Assembly (NCBI RefSeq): GCF_040741455.2
Contig: NZ_CP160328.2
Coordinates: forward strand, 1,426,001-1,490,000
Reading direction: 5' to 3'
DNA length: 64,000 nucleotides
Source: Snodgrassella alvi
GTDB taxonomy: Bacteria; Pseudomonadota; Gammaproteobacteria; Burkholderiales; Neisseriaceae
The notes beneath the pieces were generated by a model, which had not been told where the DNA came from, did not search any database, and saw nothing but the letters and a program-made list of their open reading frames with translations. The position numbers and the translations under genes are program-made. Positions 8,434 through 18,316 of this stretch are shown here, one piece after another. Position 1 is the first letter of the stretch; the number at the start of each line of letters is the position of its first letter.

Positions 8434-9327
8434 TTACAGCAAAATACCGCCGGTCACACCATAAACCTGAGCGGTTACATAGCTGGATTCATCCGACATC
8501 AGGAAAACATAAGTTGAAGCCAGTTCGGCAGGCTGGCCGGCACGGCCAAGAATAGATTCGCTCTGACCAAATTTTGGAATGGCTTCAGGCGGCTGACCGC
8601 CGGTAATTTCCAGAGCAGTCCAGATAGGGCCGGGAGCCACTGAGTTCACGCGAATTCCTTTCGCAGCTACCTGTTTAGCAAGACCCTGCGTAAACGCTAC
8701 AATAGCGGCCTTTGTAGAGGCATAATCTATCAGATTCGGGCTGGGTTCATAAGCCTGTACAGAGCTGGTGGTCACAATAGTAGCACCGGCAGGCAAATGC
8801 GGCATTGCAGCCTGAATCACCCAAAAAAGCGAGAAAACATTAATTTCGAATGTTTTTTTTAACTGTTCCGTACTGATATCACAAAATCGCTCAACAGCCG
8901 TCTGCTTACCAGCCACCAAAGTCAGACCGTCCAGACCGCCTAACTGCTGATGCGTTTTTTCTACTAACTGTTTGCAGAAATGCTCATCACTTAAGTCACC
9001 CGGCAGACACACAACCTTACGGCCGGCTTCCTGTACCAGTGCTGCAACCTGTTTAGCATCCTCTTCTTCTTCCGGCAGATAGTTAATCGCCAGATCCGCA
9101 CCTTCACGCGCATACGCAATGGCAGCAGCACGACCAATACCGGAATCGGCACCCGTTACCAAAATCTTGCGCCCACACAAACGGCCATGACCTTCATAGC
9201 TTTTTTCACCACAATCAGGTACAGGGTCCATTCTGCTTTGCAGGCCGGGCGCTGGCTGACGTTGTTTGGCATAATCCTGATGGTAGTACTTGGTTTTAGG
9301 ATCTTGTAAACCTTCTTGATGCTTCAT
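8434..9327 (-). CDS. SDR-family NAD(P)-dependent oxidoreductase, YghA/GsiB-associated type
   Basis: A 297-residue short-chain dehydrogenase with an N-terminal extension of about 50 residues before the Rossmann fold, as in the YghA/glucose-and-ribitol-dehydrogenase-like subgroup linked to general stress. Visible motifs are [12 protein letters not shown] (coenzyme binding), LVAGKQ (NNAG position), the catalytic Ser in [10 protein letters not shown], and YASTK (catalytic Tyr and Lys). The PGPIWTAL segment after strand 6 is typical. ATG 9327 has a good Shine-Dalgarno (AGGAGA, 6 nt upstream). It is monocistronic, with its own terminator at 8342-8411. Physiological substrate is not known. Confidence 0.9.
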   Translation of the reverse strand: MKHQEGLQDPKTKYYHQDYAKQRQPAPGLQSRMDPVPDCGEKSYEGHGRLCGRKILVTGADSGIGRAAAIAYAREGADLAINYLPEEEEDAKQVAALVQEAGRKVVCLPGDLSDEHFCKQLVEKTHQQLGGLDGLTLVAGKQTAVERFCDISTEQLKKTFEINVFSLFWVIQAAMPHLPAGATIVTTSSVQAYEPSPNLIDYASTKAAIVAFTQGLAKQVAAKGIRVNSVAPGPIWTALEITGGQPPEAIPKFGQSESILGRAGQPAELASTYVFLMSDESSYVTAQVYGVTGGILL

Positions 9328-9507
9328 GATACATCTCCTTGTTTAACAATGCTTTATCCAGATGGAACAGCAAAACCATCATACGACAGATTATGAAACA
9401 GAAAAGAAAACTACTTGTAATTTATGTCAATATTCTAGTTAAAATTTATTAATCTCAATGGCTTGAGAACGAAAAGACAAATCATGCAAAACTACTGGGC
9501 AAAACAA

Positions 9508-9537
9508 ATGCAGGACAGTACCTATACTGTCCTGCAT
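9508..9537 (-). terminator. Terminator of the fadL-like gene
   Basis: Perfect 13-bp stem ATGCAGGACAGTA/TACTGTCCTGCAT with a 4-nt loop. Read leftwards it is followed by TTTGTTTTG. It lies 20 nt past the stop of the outer-membrane protein gene. Confidence 0.85.
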
Positions 9538-9557
9538 GTATACTGCCTAGGCTGATA

Positions 9558-10958
9558 TCAGAAGCGATGCGTATACGAAACACCAGCGATATGTGCATGC
9601 GAACGGTAATCCGCCTCTCCACGCACATTACTCGACACGTGTGCCCCATCATCCTGCTGATTCATTCGCGTATGCTGGATATGCAGATAGGCATACGACA
9701 CCGCCACCGTATCCTTTTTATTTACATCATATTTAGCACCGGCGCCAAACAGCCAGCGATTACCATCTGGAATAGTAGACAGGCGTGTAGACGAACTGCG
9801 TACCGGCGACTGATCATAATTCACACCAAAACGCCATTGCAGGCGTGGGGTTTGCTGATAGGAAGCCCCTACACCAACTGCATAGGTATCGCGCCAGTTG
9901 GTCGCAATATGCGTGGTATGCGAAGTGGCACCATGTACCGGATCAATCGCCTTATCATTTTCAAAATTGATATCCAGCTCATGCAGGCGTGAAGAGCGCG
10001 TCCAGCTCACATTACCAAATAGATTCCATTGTGGATTCACTTTCCACATCCCGTGCACCGATACCACTTCAGGCGTGGTAATTTGTACCTGCGCCCCTTC
10101 CAGCTCTTTAAAACCAAACTGCGCAAACAGAGGCGCATACTGTCTTGCATACTTTCCTACCGGCTGCCAGCGCGCTGTACCATGCAGATGCTGATTAATC
10201 TTTGAGCGATAGCTCACACCTACCCGCACATCATCATTCACATCCCATAGCCAGCCCGCATTGAAACCATAGCCCCAGTCATTACCTTTTACCGTAGCAC
10301 GAGCATCAAATGCACCTGGCGCCCGCTGATGCAGCATCGCTGGAGGAATTCCAGACTGCGCACTGCCTACAGGCGTGAAATCAGCATATTTCTGGACTTC
10401 TGCATGGAGATACTGTGCGATCAGCCCCACACCCAGCGAATGCCGGTCATTGATTTTAAAAGCCACAGCCGGATTGATATCCAGCGCCTTCACATTGGTT
10501 TTATTCACGTTATAGCGCAACACCGAAGCGGAACTATCATTGGTTCTGGCCGCATACGGTATATAAACACCCAGCCCTACACCCCATCGTTCATTCAGCC
10601 GATGAGAAAAATACAGCTGCGGCACCAACTGAGCCGTATTGGCAATATTACCGTGTGCCGGACCACTGACAGCAGAACCATCCGAAAACGTTCCTCGCGC
10701 ATTCTTATATTTAATATCCGGTTTAATCACAAACAGATTAGTATCAATCTGCGTACCCTCCACATGCACCAAGCCAGCCGGATTACTAACAATCGTCGTA
10801 GCATCGGCAGCTTCAGCCGCTGCCGCATTACCGGCTGCTACCGACGTCACCGACTGCAAACCTAAATGATATCCGGAAGCCAAAACTGGAGAACTTAAAA
10901 CTGCGGCACTGATCACAACAGCGCTCATTTCAAACACAACTGGCAAACGTCTTGTCAT
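9558..10958 (-). CDS. Outer-membrane long-chain fatty acid transporter, FadL/OmpP1 family
   Basis: A 466-residue beta-barrel that should carry hydrophobic compounds across the outer membrane. It has a signal peptide (hydrophobic stretch to about residue 28, with SSPVLASG before the mature start). The mature N-terminus YHLGLQSVTSVAAGNAAAAE followed by DATTIVSNPAGL is the FadL hatch signature. It ends in aromatic Phe (SYTHRF), as needed for barrel assembly. ATG 10958 is preferred over a TTG at 10973. A terminator-like hairpin sits in the leader only 34-50 nt upstream of the start, which could mean attenuation. Confidence 0.9.
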   Translation of the reverse strand: MTRRLPVVFEMSAVVISAAVLSSPVLASGYHLGLQSVTSVAAGNAAAAEAADATTIVSNPAGLVHVEGTQIDTNLFVIKPDIKYKNARGTFSDGSAVSGPAHGNIANTAQLVPQLYFSHRLNERWGVGLGVYIPYAARTNDSSASVLRYNVNKTNVKALDINPAVAFKINDRHSLGVGLIAQYLHAEVQKYADFTPVGSAQSGIPPAMLHQRAPGAFDARATVKGNDWGYGFNAGWLWDVNDDVRVGVSYRSKINQHLHGTARWQPVGKYARQYAPLFAQFGFKELEGAQVQITTPEVVSVHGMWKVNPQWNLFGNVSWTRSSRLHELDINFENDKAIDPVHGATSHTTHIATNWRDTYAVGVGASYQQTPRLQWRFGVNYDQSPVRSSSTRLSTIPDGNRWLFGAGAKYDVNKKDTVAVSYAYLHIQHTRMNQQDDGAHVSSNVRGEADYRSHAHIAGVSYTHRF

Positions 10959-10991
10959 TATGTCTTTTCTCAAAAAGCAGAAAATAAAAAA

Positions 10992-11008
10992 GACCTTTTC
11001 AAAAGGTC
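10992..11008 (-). promoter_or_regulatory. Terminator-like hairpin in the fadL leader
   Basis: Near-perfect palindrome GACCTTTT-C-AAAAGGTC. On the minus strand it is followed at once by TTTTTTATTTT, the layout of a factor-independent terminator, and then by the fadL start 34 nt further on. It is either a leader attenuator or the end of an upstream short transcript. Confidence 0.5.
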
Positions 11009-11699
11009 AAAATCAAAAATAAAAATTCGAGTGTTTATTCTAACCCAAAAAAACTTTCATTGCCGTTTACCGTCCTTACAATTATTCAGATAAATTAAAT
11101 TGCTTATATCTGAATATAATTATTTTTTACCCCAAATGCATAATAAATCCCGCTTTTATTCAGAAACACAACTGAAAATCAATATCTTTCAGCATTATAA
11201 AATATCTATCTACCCTAATCACAAATGAATAAAAAATAACAGGCACCACCCATTCCATTGATAGAAAATATCAGAACGCCATATAATTGCTTTATTCAGC
11301 CTTCTATTGAAATATAGATGCTCCGCTTCATCCGCCGGCCTCTGGCTCTGTCTGGCAGCCGCTGTAGGCAAACCAACACTTACCGCGTACAGAATAAATA
11401 TTTACTGGTCATGCATTCACGTATAAAACCTGCTTTGGTTGCACTGCTTCCACGGCTACGTACACCGCTTCTGCTTTTGCCCGACTTTGCAATCATTAAA
11501 TATTTTTTATACATAACATCCAGCAAATAAGCGGCATCAATCAGCCATACTTTCTACCTCTTTGCATTCGTTGTTTATCCAGCTTGTAACAACATCTGCT
11601 GGTTTTCTCAGTAGAAACAACTGCCAGACAGCCATTTACAGCACCACACAGCAATGGTTACACTGTCGCATTATTATCTGTTCTCATGGTAAGACAACA
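11009..11699. other. Intergenic region between fadL and the small membrane protein gene
   Basis: About 690 bp. The first 280 bp are AT-rich and must hold the fadL promoter. The remainder includes an unconvincing 70-codon plus-strand frame (11318-11530) without a ribosome-binding site. I see no supported gene. Confidence 0.4.
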
Positions 11700-12224
11700 A
11701 TGTTTCAACGCTTGAAACGCACCTGGCCGTTAATGCTGCTCTGGCTGGATTTGATTTACAGTTTCATCCTGAATATTGGTGCCAGCGTCTCACTAGAACA
11801 AACACCTGTATCGGGCAACAGCTTACCCCTATCACCGGATATTGCCTTCAGCTGGCTACAGGTCATCGCCAACGGCGGCATGGTACTGACTCTTAGCTTC
11901 GCCTTCATCGTTCTGCTGCAACTTAACCGCGCCATGCAGCAGCATCAGTTCTGGCCGCTCACACCGGTCCGCATTGCCGCTTTACTGATTGTGCTCGCGT
12001 TTAGCCTGCCCGCATGGTGGCAATGGCTATGGGCAGGATGGGCACTGGCACACGGGCAAATGGTTGTAGAATGGCACAATTTGCGCTACCTCATCGTTTC
12101 CATTCTCTTGCTTTATCCTGCCTATCTTTGCCTGCGCTTAATGTGGATACGCAACCGGCAACATACCTGCAAGCCAGATTCTGGCCATATCATTAGTCCT
12201 GATCAAATGCCGCCATCAGCCTAA
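11700..12224 (+). CDS. Four-helix integral membrane protein of unknown function
   Basis: A 174-residue protein with four predicted membrane helices at about residues 12-28, 52-75, 88-110 and 125-147, Trp-rich in the third. A periplasmic or cytoplasmic loop of about 25 residues separates helices 1 and 2. The topology recalls small DUF2569-type membrane proteins, but I see no defining motif and do not assign a family. ATG 11700 is chosen because the longer frame (from 11562) has no helix or ribosome-binding site support. It lies 89 nt upstream of mrp and may be co-transcribed. Confidence 0.7.
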   Translation: MFQRLKRTWPLMLLWLDLIYSFILNIGASVSLEQTPVSGNSLPLSPDIAFSWLQVIANGGMVLTLSFAFIVLLQLNRAMQQHQFWPLTPVRIAALLIVLAFSLPAWWQWLWAGWALAHGQMVVEWHNLRYLIVSILLLYPAYLCLRLMWIRNRQHTCKPDSGHIISPDQMPPSA

Positions 12225-12313
12225 ATTCCGGTTTCCGCCCGCCCCATTAACCAGTTCATAGGCCAATATAGGGTAAAATATGCGCCAGAAATTCAGCAGC
12301 GGATTTAAATTGC

Positions 12314-13393
12314 ATGGACACACAATCCCTTACCACCCTGATTAACAGCATCACCCTGCCAGACAGCAACCGGACACTCGGCAGTGAACAAGCTGTCCGC
12401 AACATTATCATCGACAACGACGGCATCCACCTTGAGCTCGTTTTTCCCTATCCAGTGGCCCACCTCATTCACGAGCTGCAACAGCGCATCGATCACGCCA
12501 TCACCGCCAAATTCGGCGACAAGCCCCTATTCGTAAAGGTACAGCTGGACATCGGCACACATAAAGTTCAGCCCGGCGTCCAAACCATCGCCGGCGTTAA
12601 AAACATCATTGCCGTCGCTTCCGGCAAAGGCGGCGTCGGCAAATCCACCACCAGTGCCAATCTGGCTGTAGCTTTAAGCCGCATGGGCGCACGCGTTGGC
12701 GTGCTTGATGCCGACATTTACGGTCCCAGCCAGCCAACCATGTTTGGCGTTGCCGGACAAGAACCGCGTCAGCATCAGGGTAAAATGATACCGATCATGG
12801 CTACGGGTGAGATTCAGGTAATGTCCGTCGGTTTTCTCGTCGATACCGATCAGGCCGTCATCTGGCGTGGCCCTATGGTCAGTCAGGCTTTACAGCAACT
12901 CCTGTTTCAAAGCCAATGGGATGATGTAGACTATCTAATTATTGACCTGCCGCCCGGTACCGGCGACATCCAGCTAACACTGGCACAGAAAATACCCGTA
13001 ACCGGCGCCGTCGTCGTCACCACACCTCAGGATGTGGCCTTAATCGACGCTCGCAAAGCCGTCAACATGTTTCAGAAAGTTAACATTCCCATTTTCGGCG
13101 TACTCGAAAACATGTCCGTTCATATCTGCTCCCACTGCGGACATGCCGAACCCGTATTTGGACACAACGGCGGCAAGGAACTGGCACACAACCTCGGCGT
13201 TCCCCTGCTCGGCCAATTACCACTTACTTTATCCGTCCGCGAAGCCATGGATAACGGTCAGGCCTACGCACTAGCAGAGCAAAATCCGCAAATTGCTGCC
13301 CTGTACCAGCAGGCAGCATGGCAGCTGGTACAGGCATTGGCCGATCAGGGCAAAGACTATAGCCAGCGTTTTCCAAAAATCGTGGTCGAATAA
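12314..13393 (+). CDS. apbC: Iron-sulfur cluster carrier ATPase Mrp/ApbC
   Basis: A 359-residue P-loop ATPase of the Mrp/NBP35 family that carries Fe-S clusters to apo-proteins. Residues 1-90 form a MIP18 (DUF59) domain. The deviant Walker A GKGGVGKST is at about 104-112, the switch region DLPPGTGDIQL at about 213, and the CxxC cluster ligand pair is Cys272/Cys275 (ICSHCGH). The length and order are those of bacterial ApbC. No obvious Shine-Dalgarno precedes ATG 12314. It precedes birA-coaX with a gap of about 157 nt. Confidence 0.94.
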   Translation: MDTQSLTTLINSITLPDSNRTLGSEQAVRNIIIDNDGIHLELVFPYPVAHLIHELQQRIDHAITAKFGDKPLFVKVQLDIGTHKVQPGVQTIAGVKNIIAVASGKGGVGKSTTSANLAVALSRMGARVGVLDADIYGPSQPTMFGVAGQEPRQHQGKMIPIMATGEIQVMSVGFLVDTDQAVIWRGPMVSQALQQLLFQSQWDDVDYLIIDLPPGTGDIQLTLAQKIPVTGAVVVTTPQDVALIDARKAVNMFQKVNIPIFGVLENMSVHICSHCGHAEPVFGHNGGKELAHNLGVPLLGQLPLTLSVREAMDNGQAYALAEQNPQIAALYQQAAWQLVQALADQGKDYSQRFPKIVVE

Positions 13394-13550
13394 ACCGCAG
13401 AAAAAGATACTTTCACCAAACCATGCGATAATATTCACATTGATTTTGAACACACAGCCACTAATAAATCCTGCTTGCATCCGGCCATGCAGCAGACCAG
13501 CCCCTTAAACCAAACCATTGTTATCAGCAAAACAATGGCCATGCCATTTT

Positions 13551-15278
13551 ATGAACACACCGTTTTGGCCTTTACTGGCCCTGCTTGCCGATGGTCTGGC
13601 GCATGAAGTACAGACACTGGCAAAAACCCTGAACTGCAAAATACCCCAGCTCAACGCAGCCTGGCAGGAAATGCCTGCCCATATCCAAAGTCTTCTGCGT
13701 CAGCGCAATGGCGTCTGGCAGCTTACCAAAACACTGGCATTGATACCCGAAAACACCTTCAATCACTGCGCGCGCCAGTACGGCTTTGAACCGCATCTGC
13801 TGGCTCAGACCACCTCCACCAACACCATTCTACTGGAACAGGTACGCCACGCCCCCATAGACAGCCCACCACAAATCTATCTGGCTTACGAACAAACAGC
13901 CGGACGCGGCCGTCAGGGCAAAGCATGGCAAAATCGCATTGGCGAATGCCTGATGTTTAGTTTGAGCTGGACATTCCAGCGCCCACAAGCCGAACTTGGC
14001 GGACTGGCACTTATCGTAGCAGTGGCCATCTCCCAGACCCTGCGCGAACTCGGCATCCCCGCTCAAATCAAATGGCCTAATGACCTGATGCTGGACAACA
14101 GCAAACTTGGCGGCATCCTGATTGAAACCGTCACTCATCAGCAACAAACCACCGCTGTTATCGGCATTGGCCTCAATTTCAGCATCCCCGATCAGGTTGG
14201 CACCGCCACAGCCATCCTGTCCCTGCTACCTCAGGCACAAGTCAGCCGAATTTTTCAGGGCATTCTTGCCAAACTGGTTCAATTCCTGCCCCGCTTCAAT
14301 CAGCATGGGCTCAGCCCATTTCTGGCTGATTACAATCAATTACACCGCGATCAGGGACGGCTGGTACATCTGCTGACAGGCGGCTGCACCTTAGCCGAAG
14401 GCACTGTCAGCGGCATCGCTCCTTCCGGTGCTCTGTTGCTACAAACTGCCAACGGAGAACAAAGTTTCGTCAATGGCGAAATCAGCCTGCGCCCAGGTGC
14501 AGCAGCTACCGAAACCCAAAACGCCACCCAAAAACGCTGCCTGCTACTGGATGCAGGCAACAGCAAGCTCAAATGGGCATGGGTAGAAAATGGCTGCATA
14601 CTCAGCTATGGCAAAGCCGCCTATTATGATCTGCAACCCCTTATACAAGACTGGGCCAGACAGGGCTGCGGCACAGAACGCATCATAGGCTGCGCGGTCT
14701 GTGGAGAAGCTCGCCAGCAGCAAATTGCCGCCATTCTGCCACAACCGGTACTGTGGCTGCCCTCCATGCCTGAAGCCCTCGGTATCTGCAATCATTACCG
14801 CAATCCTGCCGAACACGGTGCCGACCGTTGGTTTAATCTCATCGGCAGCCGGCGATACACCAGACAGGCATGTGTTGTGGTCAGCTGTGGCACAGCTGTC
14901 ACAGTTGACGCTCTTACCGACACCAATCATTACCTCGGCGGCAGCATCCTGCCGGGATTTCATCTGATGAAAGAAGCATTATCCAGACGTACCGCCAACC
15001 TCAACCGCCCGCTCGGCAAAGCCTATGCTTTCGCCACCACCACCCCAAATGCTATGGCCAGTGGCATCATGGATGCCGTCTGCGGCGCCATCGTCCTCAT
15101 GCATGAGCGCCTGCAACAGAAAATCGGCACTGGCAAACCAGTTGACATCATCATCACCGGCGGTGGAGCCAATAAAGTAGCACAGGCCTTACCCAATACA
15201 TTTGTCTTAGACAACCGCATTGAAATTGTGGATAATTTAGTGCTTTACGGTTTACTCAACTGGGTTGAATACGCATGA
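13551..15278 (+). CDS. birA/coaX: Bifunctional biotin-protein ligase / type III pantothenate kinase (BirA-CoaX fusion)
   Basis: A 575-residue fusion. The N-terminal part has a short winged-helix-like segment (about 1-80), then the biotin ligase catalytic domain with AGRGRQGKAW near residue 117 and the biotin-binding KWPNDLM and KLGGILIE segments, ending in the C-terminal BirA SH3-like domain at about 320. From about residue 330, LLLDAGNSKLKW starts an acetate-kinase-fold type III pantothenate kinase (also GADRWFNLIG and SCGTAVTVD). It attaches biotin to carboxylase subunits and performs the first step of CoA synthesis. This fusion is a hallmark of Neisseria and relatives. Its stop overlaps the next ATG (ATGA). 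Confidence 0.95.
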   Translation: MNTPFWPLLALLADGLAHEVQTLAKTLNCKIPQLNAAWQEMPAHIQSLLRQRNGVWQLTKTLALIPENTFNHCARQYGFEPHLLAQTTSTNTILLEQVRHAPIDSPPQIYLAYEQTAGRGRQGKAWQNRIGECLMFSLSWTFQRPQAELGGLALIVAVAISQTLRELGIPAQIKWPNDLMLDNSKLGGILIETVTHQQQTTAVIGIGLNFSIPDQVGTATAILSLLPQAQVSRIFQGILAKLVQFLPRFNQHGLSPFLADYNQLHRDQGRLVHLLTGGCTLAEGTVSGIAPSGALLLQTANGEQSFVNGEISLRPGAAATETQNATQKRCLLLDAGNSKLKWAWVENGCILSYGKAAYYDLQPLIQDWARQGCGTERIIGCAVCGEARQQQIAAILPQPVLWLPSMPEALGICNHYRNPAEHGADRWFNLIGSRRYTRQACVVVSCGTAVTVDALTDTNHYLGGSILPGFHLMKEALSRRTANLNRPLGKAYAFATTTPNAMASGIMDAVCGAIVLMHERLQQKIGTGKPVDIIITGGGANKVAQALPNTFVLDNRIEIVDNLVLYGLLNWVEYA

Positions 15279-16063
15279 AATGGCTGTTTGCAATCTTGGT
15301 AGCATTAAATATCATCGTTTTCGGCAGCATGATAGCCGGCAAACTGGTACACGGTATTTCAGCTTCTCCCGCTGCGTCCAGCGCCACCAGCGCAGCCACT
15401 GATACCATCGCACCGGCCAGCCCCGACATCAGCGTGCGCCGTGCTACCGATACAACAGCCGCTGCCGGCAGCGCTGTACCTGCTGCGAAAGCTGCCAGCA
15501 AGACCGAAACCACCACTGCCGGCAAACAGAAAAGCGACACGGCCGACAACTCCGACAAAACTATTGCTGCACCAGCCAGTACCTGTACCGCCACCGTTAC
15601 CCTCCCCGAAGACGACTTTCACCGCATCAAAGGCTTGCTCAATCACTGGCCGTTTACCACCAGCCGCTTCATAGAACAAGTAAATGCACCGGCTCGAACC
15701 CGTACCACACCCGCACCCACCCGTTACATGGTAGCGCTTTCATCCAGTGGCGATAGCACCACTCGTGCCCGTCTTCAGGAGCAGGGCTTCGACTATGGCA
15801 TCAATCAGGGCAGAGTCAGCTTAGGTGTATTCAACCGGAGGGAAGATGCGGAAGGATTGATGGCACGCGCCAAAATGCAAGGATTCAGTGATGCCTTCAT
15901 TACCACTTTGGGTGGCAGTAGCGACAGCGATTCAGGCAACACCCCCACAAGCATAGCCAAAATGCGCGTTGTATTCAGCGGCGTAGACAACTCAGCCATG
16001 AACGACATCAACGCCATTACCGGCCGTTACGGCCGCATGCAGCGCAGCGGTAACTGTCACTAA
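15275..16063 (+). CDS. Membrane-anchored SPOR-domain protein
   Basis: A 262-residue protein with one N-terminal membrane helix (about 3-25), then a low-complexity Ala/Thr/Ser-rich linker (about 30-105) and a C-terminal SPOR-like region (about 145-205: RYMVALSSSGD, then RVSLGVFNRREDAEGLMARA). The motif GxFxxxExAxxL is the SPOR hallmark for binding denuded peptidoglycan at septa. The start overlaps the birA-coaX stop by 4 nt, so the two are coupled. A SPOR protein following birA-coaX is also the neisserial arrangement, to my knowledge. Its precise cell-wall role is unknown. Confidence 0.82.
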   Translation: MKWLFAILVALNIIVFGSMIAGKLVHGISASPAASSATSAATDTIAPASPDISVRRATDTTAAAGSAVPAAKAASKTETTTAGKQKSDTADNSDKTIAAPASTCTATVTLPEDDFHRIKGLLNHWPFTTSRFIEQVNAPARTRTTPAPTRYMVALSSSGDSTTRARLQEQGFDYGINQGRVSLGVFNRREDAEGLMARAKMQGFSDAFITTLGGSSDSDSGNTPTSIAKMRVVFSGVDNSAMNDINAITGRYGRMQRSGNCH

Positions 16064-16088
16064 GCCGGCACTATCCATTAGAGGCTTC

Positions 16089-17564
16089 ATGAGCACCCGT
16101 GCCGTAATCCTGAAAAACATCTCTGCCAACCTCCTGCTGCAACTGATCACCGCACTGGGCGGCTTTATTCTGCCGCCCCTGATTGTCGTAACTTACGGCT
16201 CAGCCACCAACGGCATGCTCGCATCCGTTAAACAGTTCATCGCCTACCTCACCTTGCTGGAAGCTGGCATCGGAGCCGCCGCCATCGTCGCCCTGTATCA
16301 GGCGCTTACTGCCCATGACAATCAGCTACGCAACCGCATCCTTGCCGCAGCCCATCATTTTTACCGGATTTCCGGCAGCCTGTTTGCCGTCGCCCTAGTA
16401 GTACTGGCCACCCTGTTTGCATGGCTCACCCGCCATGAAATCAGCGCCAACCTGACCTTTTGCATCGTACTGGTCATGGGAGCCGTCAATATCCTTGATT
16501 TCTTCTTTTTCGGCAGCTATCGCGCCCTCCTCACCGCAGACCAGAAAACCTACATCATCTCCGGCATACAAGCAGTCAGCATTCTCGCCAACATCGCCGT
16601 CTGCTACTGGCTCATCCGCGCCGGTTACAGCATCCTGAGCGTACAGACAGCATCTACCCTGATACAAGCTGCAAAATTCCTCTTCTACCGCCGTTATGTC
16701 CGCCTTCATTACTCTGGTCTAAACCAGCACTACGACAAACACCATCCCTACCACCTGCAACAAACCTGGGACGCCCTCACCCATCAGCTCACCGGCCTGC
16801 TTATCTTCAGCTCGCCACTGGTGCTCATTTCACTTTTCCTGTCCCTAAAAGACGCCAGTATTTACGCCGTTTATGCCCTCATTTTCGGCGCCATCAAAAT
16901 GGCATTGCAATCCTTGTCACAAGGCATGCAGGCCATATTCGGCCATAGCCTCAGCACCAATCCCGCACAGACCCGCCACAACTTCTGCCGCTACAATCGC
17001 CTCTTCATGTGCTTTCTCGGCTGGGTCTACACCTGCACTGGCCTACTGCTGGCACCGTTTATCCAGCTTTACACCCACAATATGACCGATGCCAATTACC
17101 ACCAGCCCGTACTTGCCATCCTATTTCTATTTGTCGGCATCATCGAAAACAGCCGAATTCCAGCCATGACCATCATCATGGCCGCCGGCCGCTACAAAGC
17201 CACCAAACCACAAGCCCTGCTTGAAGCCGGTATCAACATCACCTGTTCCCTGTGTTTTATCCAGATATGGGGCAGCGCCGGCATCCTACTGGCCGCACTC
17301 ATCTCATTTCTGTACCGTAGCACCGAAATGCTCCATTACAGCTGCCGCCATATCCTCTCCCTGTCTTTCAGACGTCCACTCATATTATGGCTGGTCATAT
17401 TCATCACCATCGCCGTAGCCATCAGCATCGGCTGGCAGCCCATTAGCAACATCAGCGTGCACAACTATCTCGACTGGATTAAACTGAGCCTCATCACCGG
17501 CCTGATTGCAGCCTTACCTTTCAGCTTCCTCCTATTGCTCATTTACCGCCGGCCCGTCCAATGA
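16089..17564 (+). CDS. Wzx-type polysaccharide flippase (MOP superfamily)
   Basis: A 491-residue polytopic protein with about 12-14 membrane helices spanning the whole length, starting with LKNISANLLLQLITALGGFILPPLIV, split here as NISANLLLQLITALGG and FILPPLIV. The length, N-terminal helix and even spread of helices fit O-antigen/capsule repeat-unit flippases, which move undecaprenyl-linked sugars to the periplasmic face. It starts 25 nt after the SPOR gene and overlaps the following glycosyltransferase by ATGA, placing it first in a five-gene glycan locus. Codon use is C-ending and GC-rich like the rest of the locus. Substrate cannot be read from sequence. Confidence 0.82.
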   Translation: MSTRAVILKNISANLLLQLITALGGFILPPLIVVTYGSATNGMLASVKQFIAYLTLLEAGIGAAAIVALYQALTAHDNQLRNRILAAAHHFYRISGSLFAVALVVLATLFAWLTRHEISANLTFCIVLVMGAVNILDFFFFGSYRALLTADQKTYIISGIQAVSILANIAVCYWLIRAGYSILSVQTASTLIQAAKFLFYRRYVRLHYSGLNQHYDKHHPYHLQQTWDALTHQLTGLLIFSSPLVLISLFLSLKDASIYAVYALIFGAIKMALQSLSQGMQAIFGHSLSTNPAQTRHNFCRYNRLFMCFLGWVYTCTGLLLAPFIQLYTHNMTDANYHQPVLAILFLFVGIIENSRIPAMTIIMAAGRYKATKPQALLEAGINITCSLCFIQIWGSAGILLAALISFLYRSTEMLHYSCRHILSLSFRRPLILWLVIFITIAVAISIGWQPISNISVHNYLDWIKLSLITGLIAALPFSFLLLLIYRRPVQ

Positions 17565-18316
17565 TACCCAAACTCATACACTACTGCTGGTTCGGTCCAC
17601 AGCCATTACCCACCACCACCCAGCGCTATCTGCACAGCTGGCGCCAGTATCTGCCCGACTACAAGCTCCAGCTGTGGAACGAAAAAAACTTTGACTATCA
17701 GGCCAATCCCTACGCACGCGCCGCCTATGCGGCCGGCAAATACGCTTTCGTCGCCGACGTGTGCCGCATTCAGGCACTGTATCAGCAAGGTGGTATCTAT
17801 CTGGATACCGACGTCCAAATGGTGGCCTCATTCGACCCCTTCCTGCATCACCACTGCTTCACCGGCTTCGAACAAGGCATGAATCCCTACACTCGCCAGC
17901 TCACCTGCAACCCGCAGGCCGGCGTAATGGGATGTGAGGCCGGCAGCGCCTTAATGCACGACATCTGGCAACAATACCAGCAGCTCGAATTCAACCCACA
18001 GCAGCTCATCACCATCAACCAAATATTCAAACAGCTATACCAGCAGCACGGCATCATCCTCAACAACCAGATGCAGGAAATTCCAGACTACGTCTGCGTC
18101 TATCCCAGCGACTACTTCATGGCCAAAAACGCCTATACCCATGAACTAAACCGCACCAGCAACACAGTCTGTATCCATCACTACGATGGCAGCTGGCTCA
18201 GCGACAGCAAACACACCGACCAAATCAAACGCCTTCTACTCAGCCTACTGCGCACCACCCTCGGCGCCAGCAACAGTCAAAAACTCATCGCCCTGCTCAA
18301 ACGGAAACTTCGATGA
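17561..18316 (+). CDS. Glycosyltransferase family 32 (DXD-containing)
   Basis: A 251-residue cytoplasmic sugar transferase. The N-terminus IPKLIHYCWFG and the segment YAFVADVCRIQALYQQGG, followed by IYLDTDV, are the signature of the Gly_transf_sug/GT32 (OCH1-like) family. The Asp-x-Asp in LDTDV binds the nucleotide-sugar metal. The CNPQAGVMG segment is the usual conserved second half. It overlaps both neighbours by 4 nt (ATGA on each side), so expression is tightly coupled to the flippase and the Stealth gene. Donor and acceptor sugars are unknown. Confidence 0.88.
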   Translation: MIPKLIHYCWFGPQPLPTTTQRYLHSWRQYLPDYKLQLWNEKNFDYQANPYARAAYAAGKYAFVADVCRIQALYQQGGIYLDTDVQMVASFDPFLHHHCFTGFEQGMNPYTRQLTCNPQAGVMGCEAGSALMHDIWQQYQQLEFNPQQLITINQIFKQLYQQHGIILNNQMQEIPDYVCVYPSDYFMAKNAYTHELNRTSNTVCIHHYDGSWLSDSKHTDQIKRLLLSLLRTTLGASNSQKLIALLKRKLR

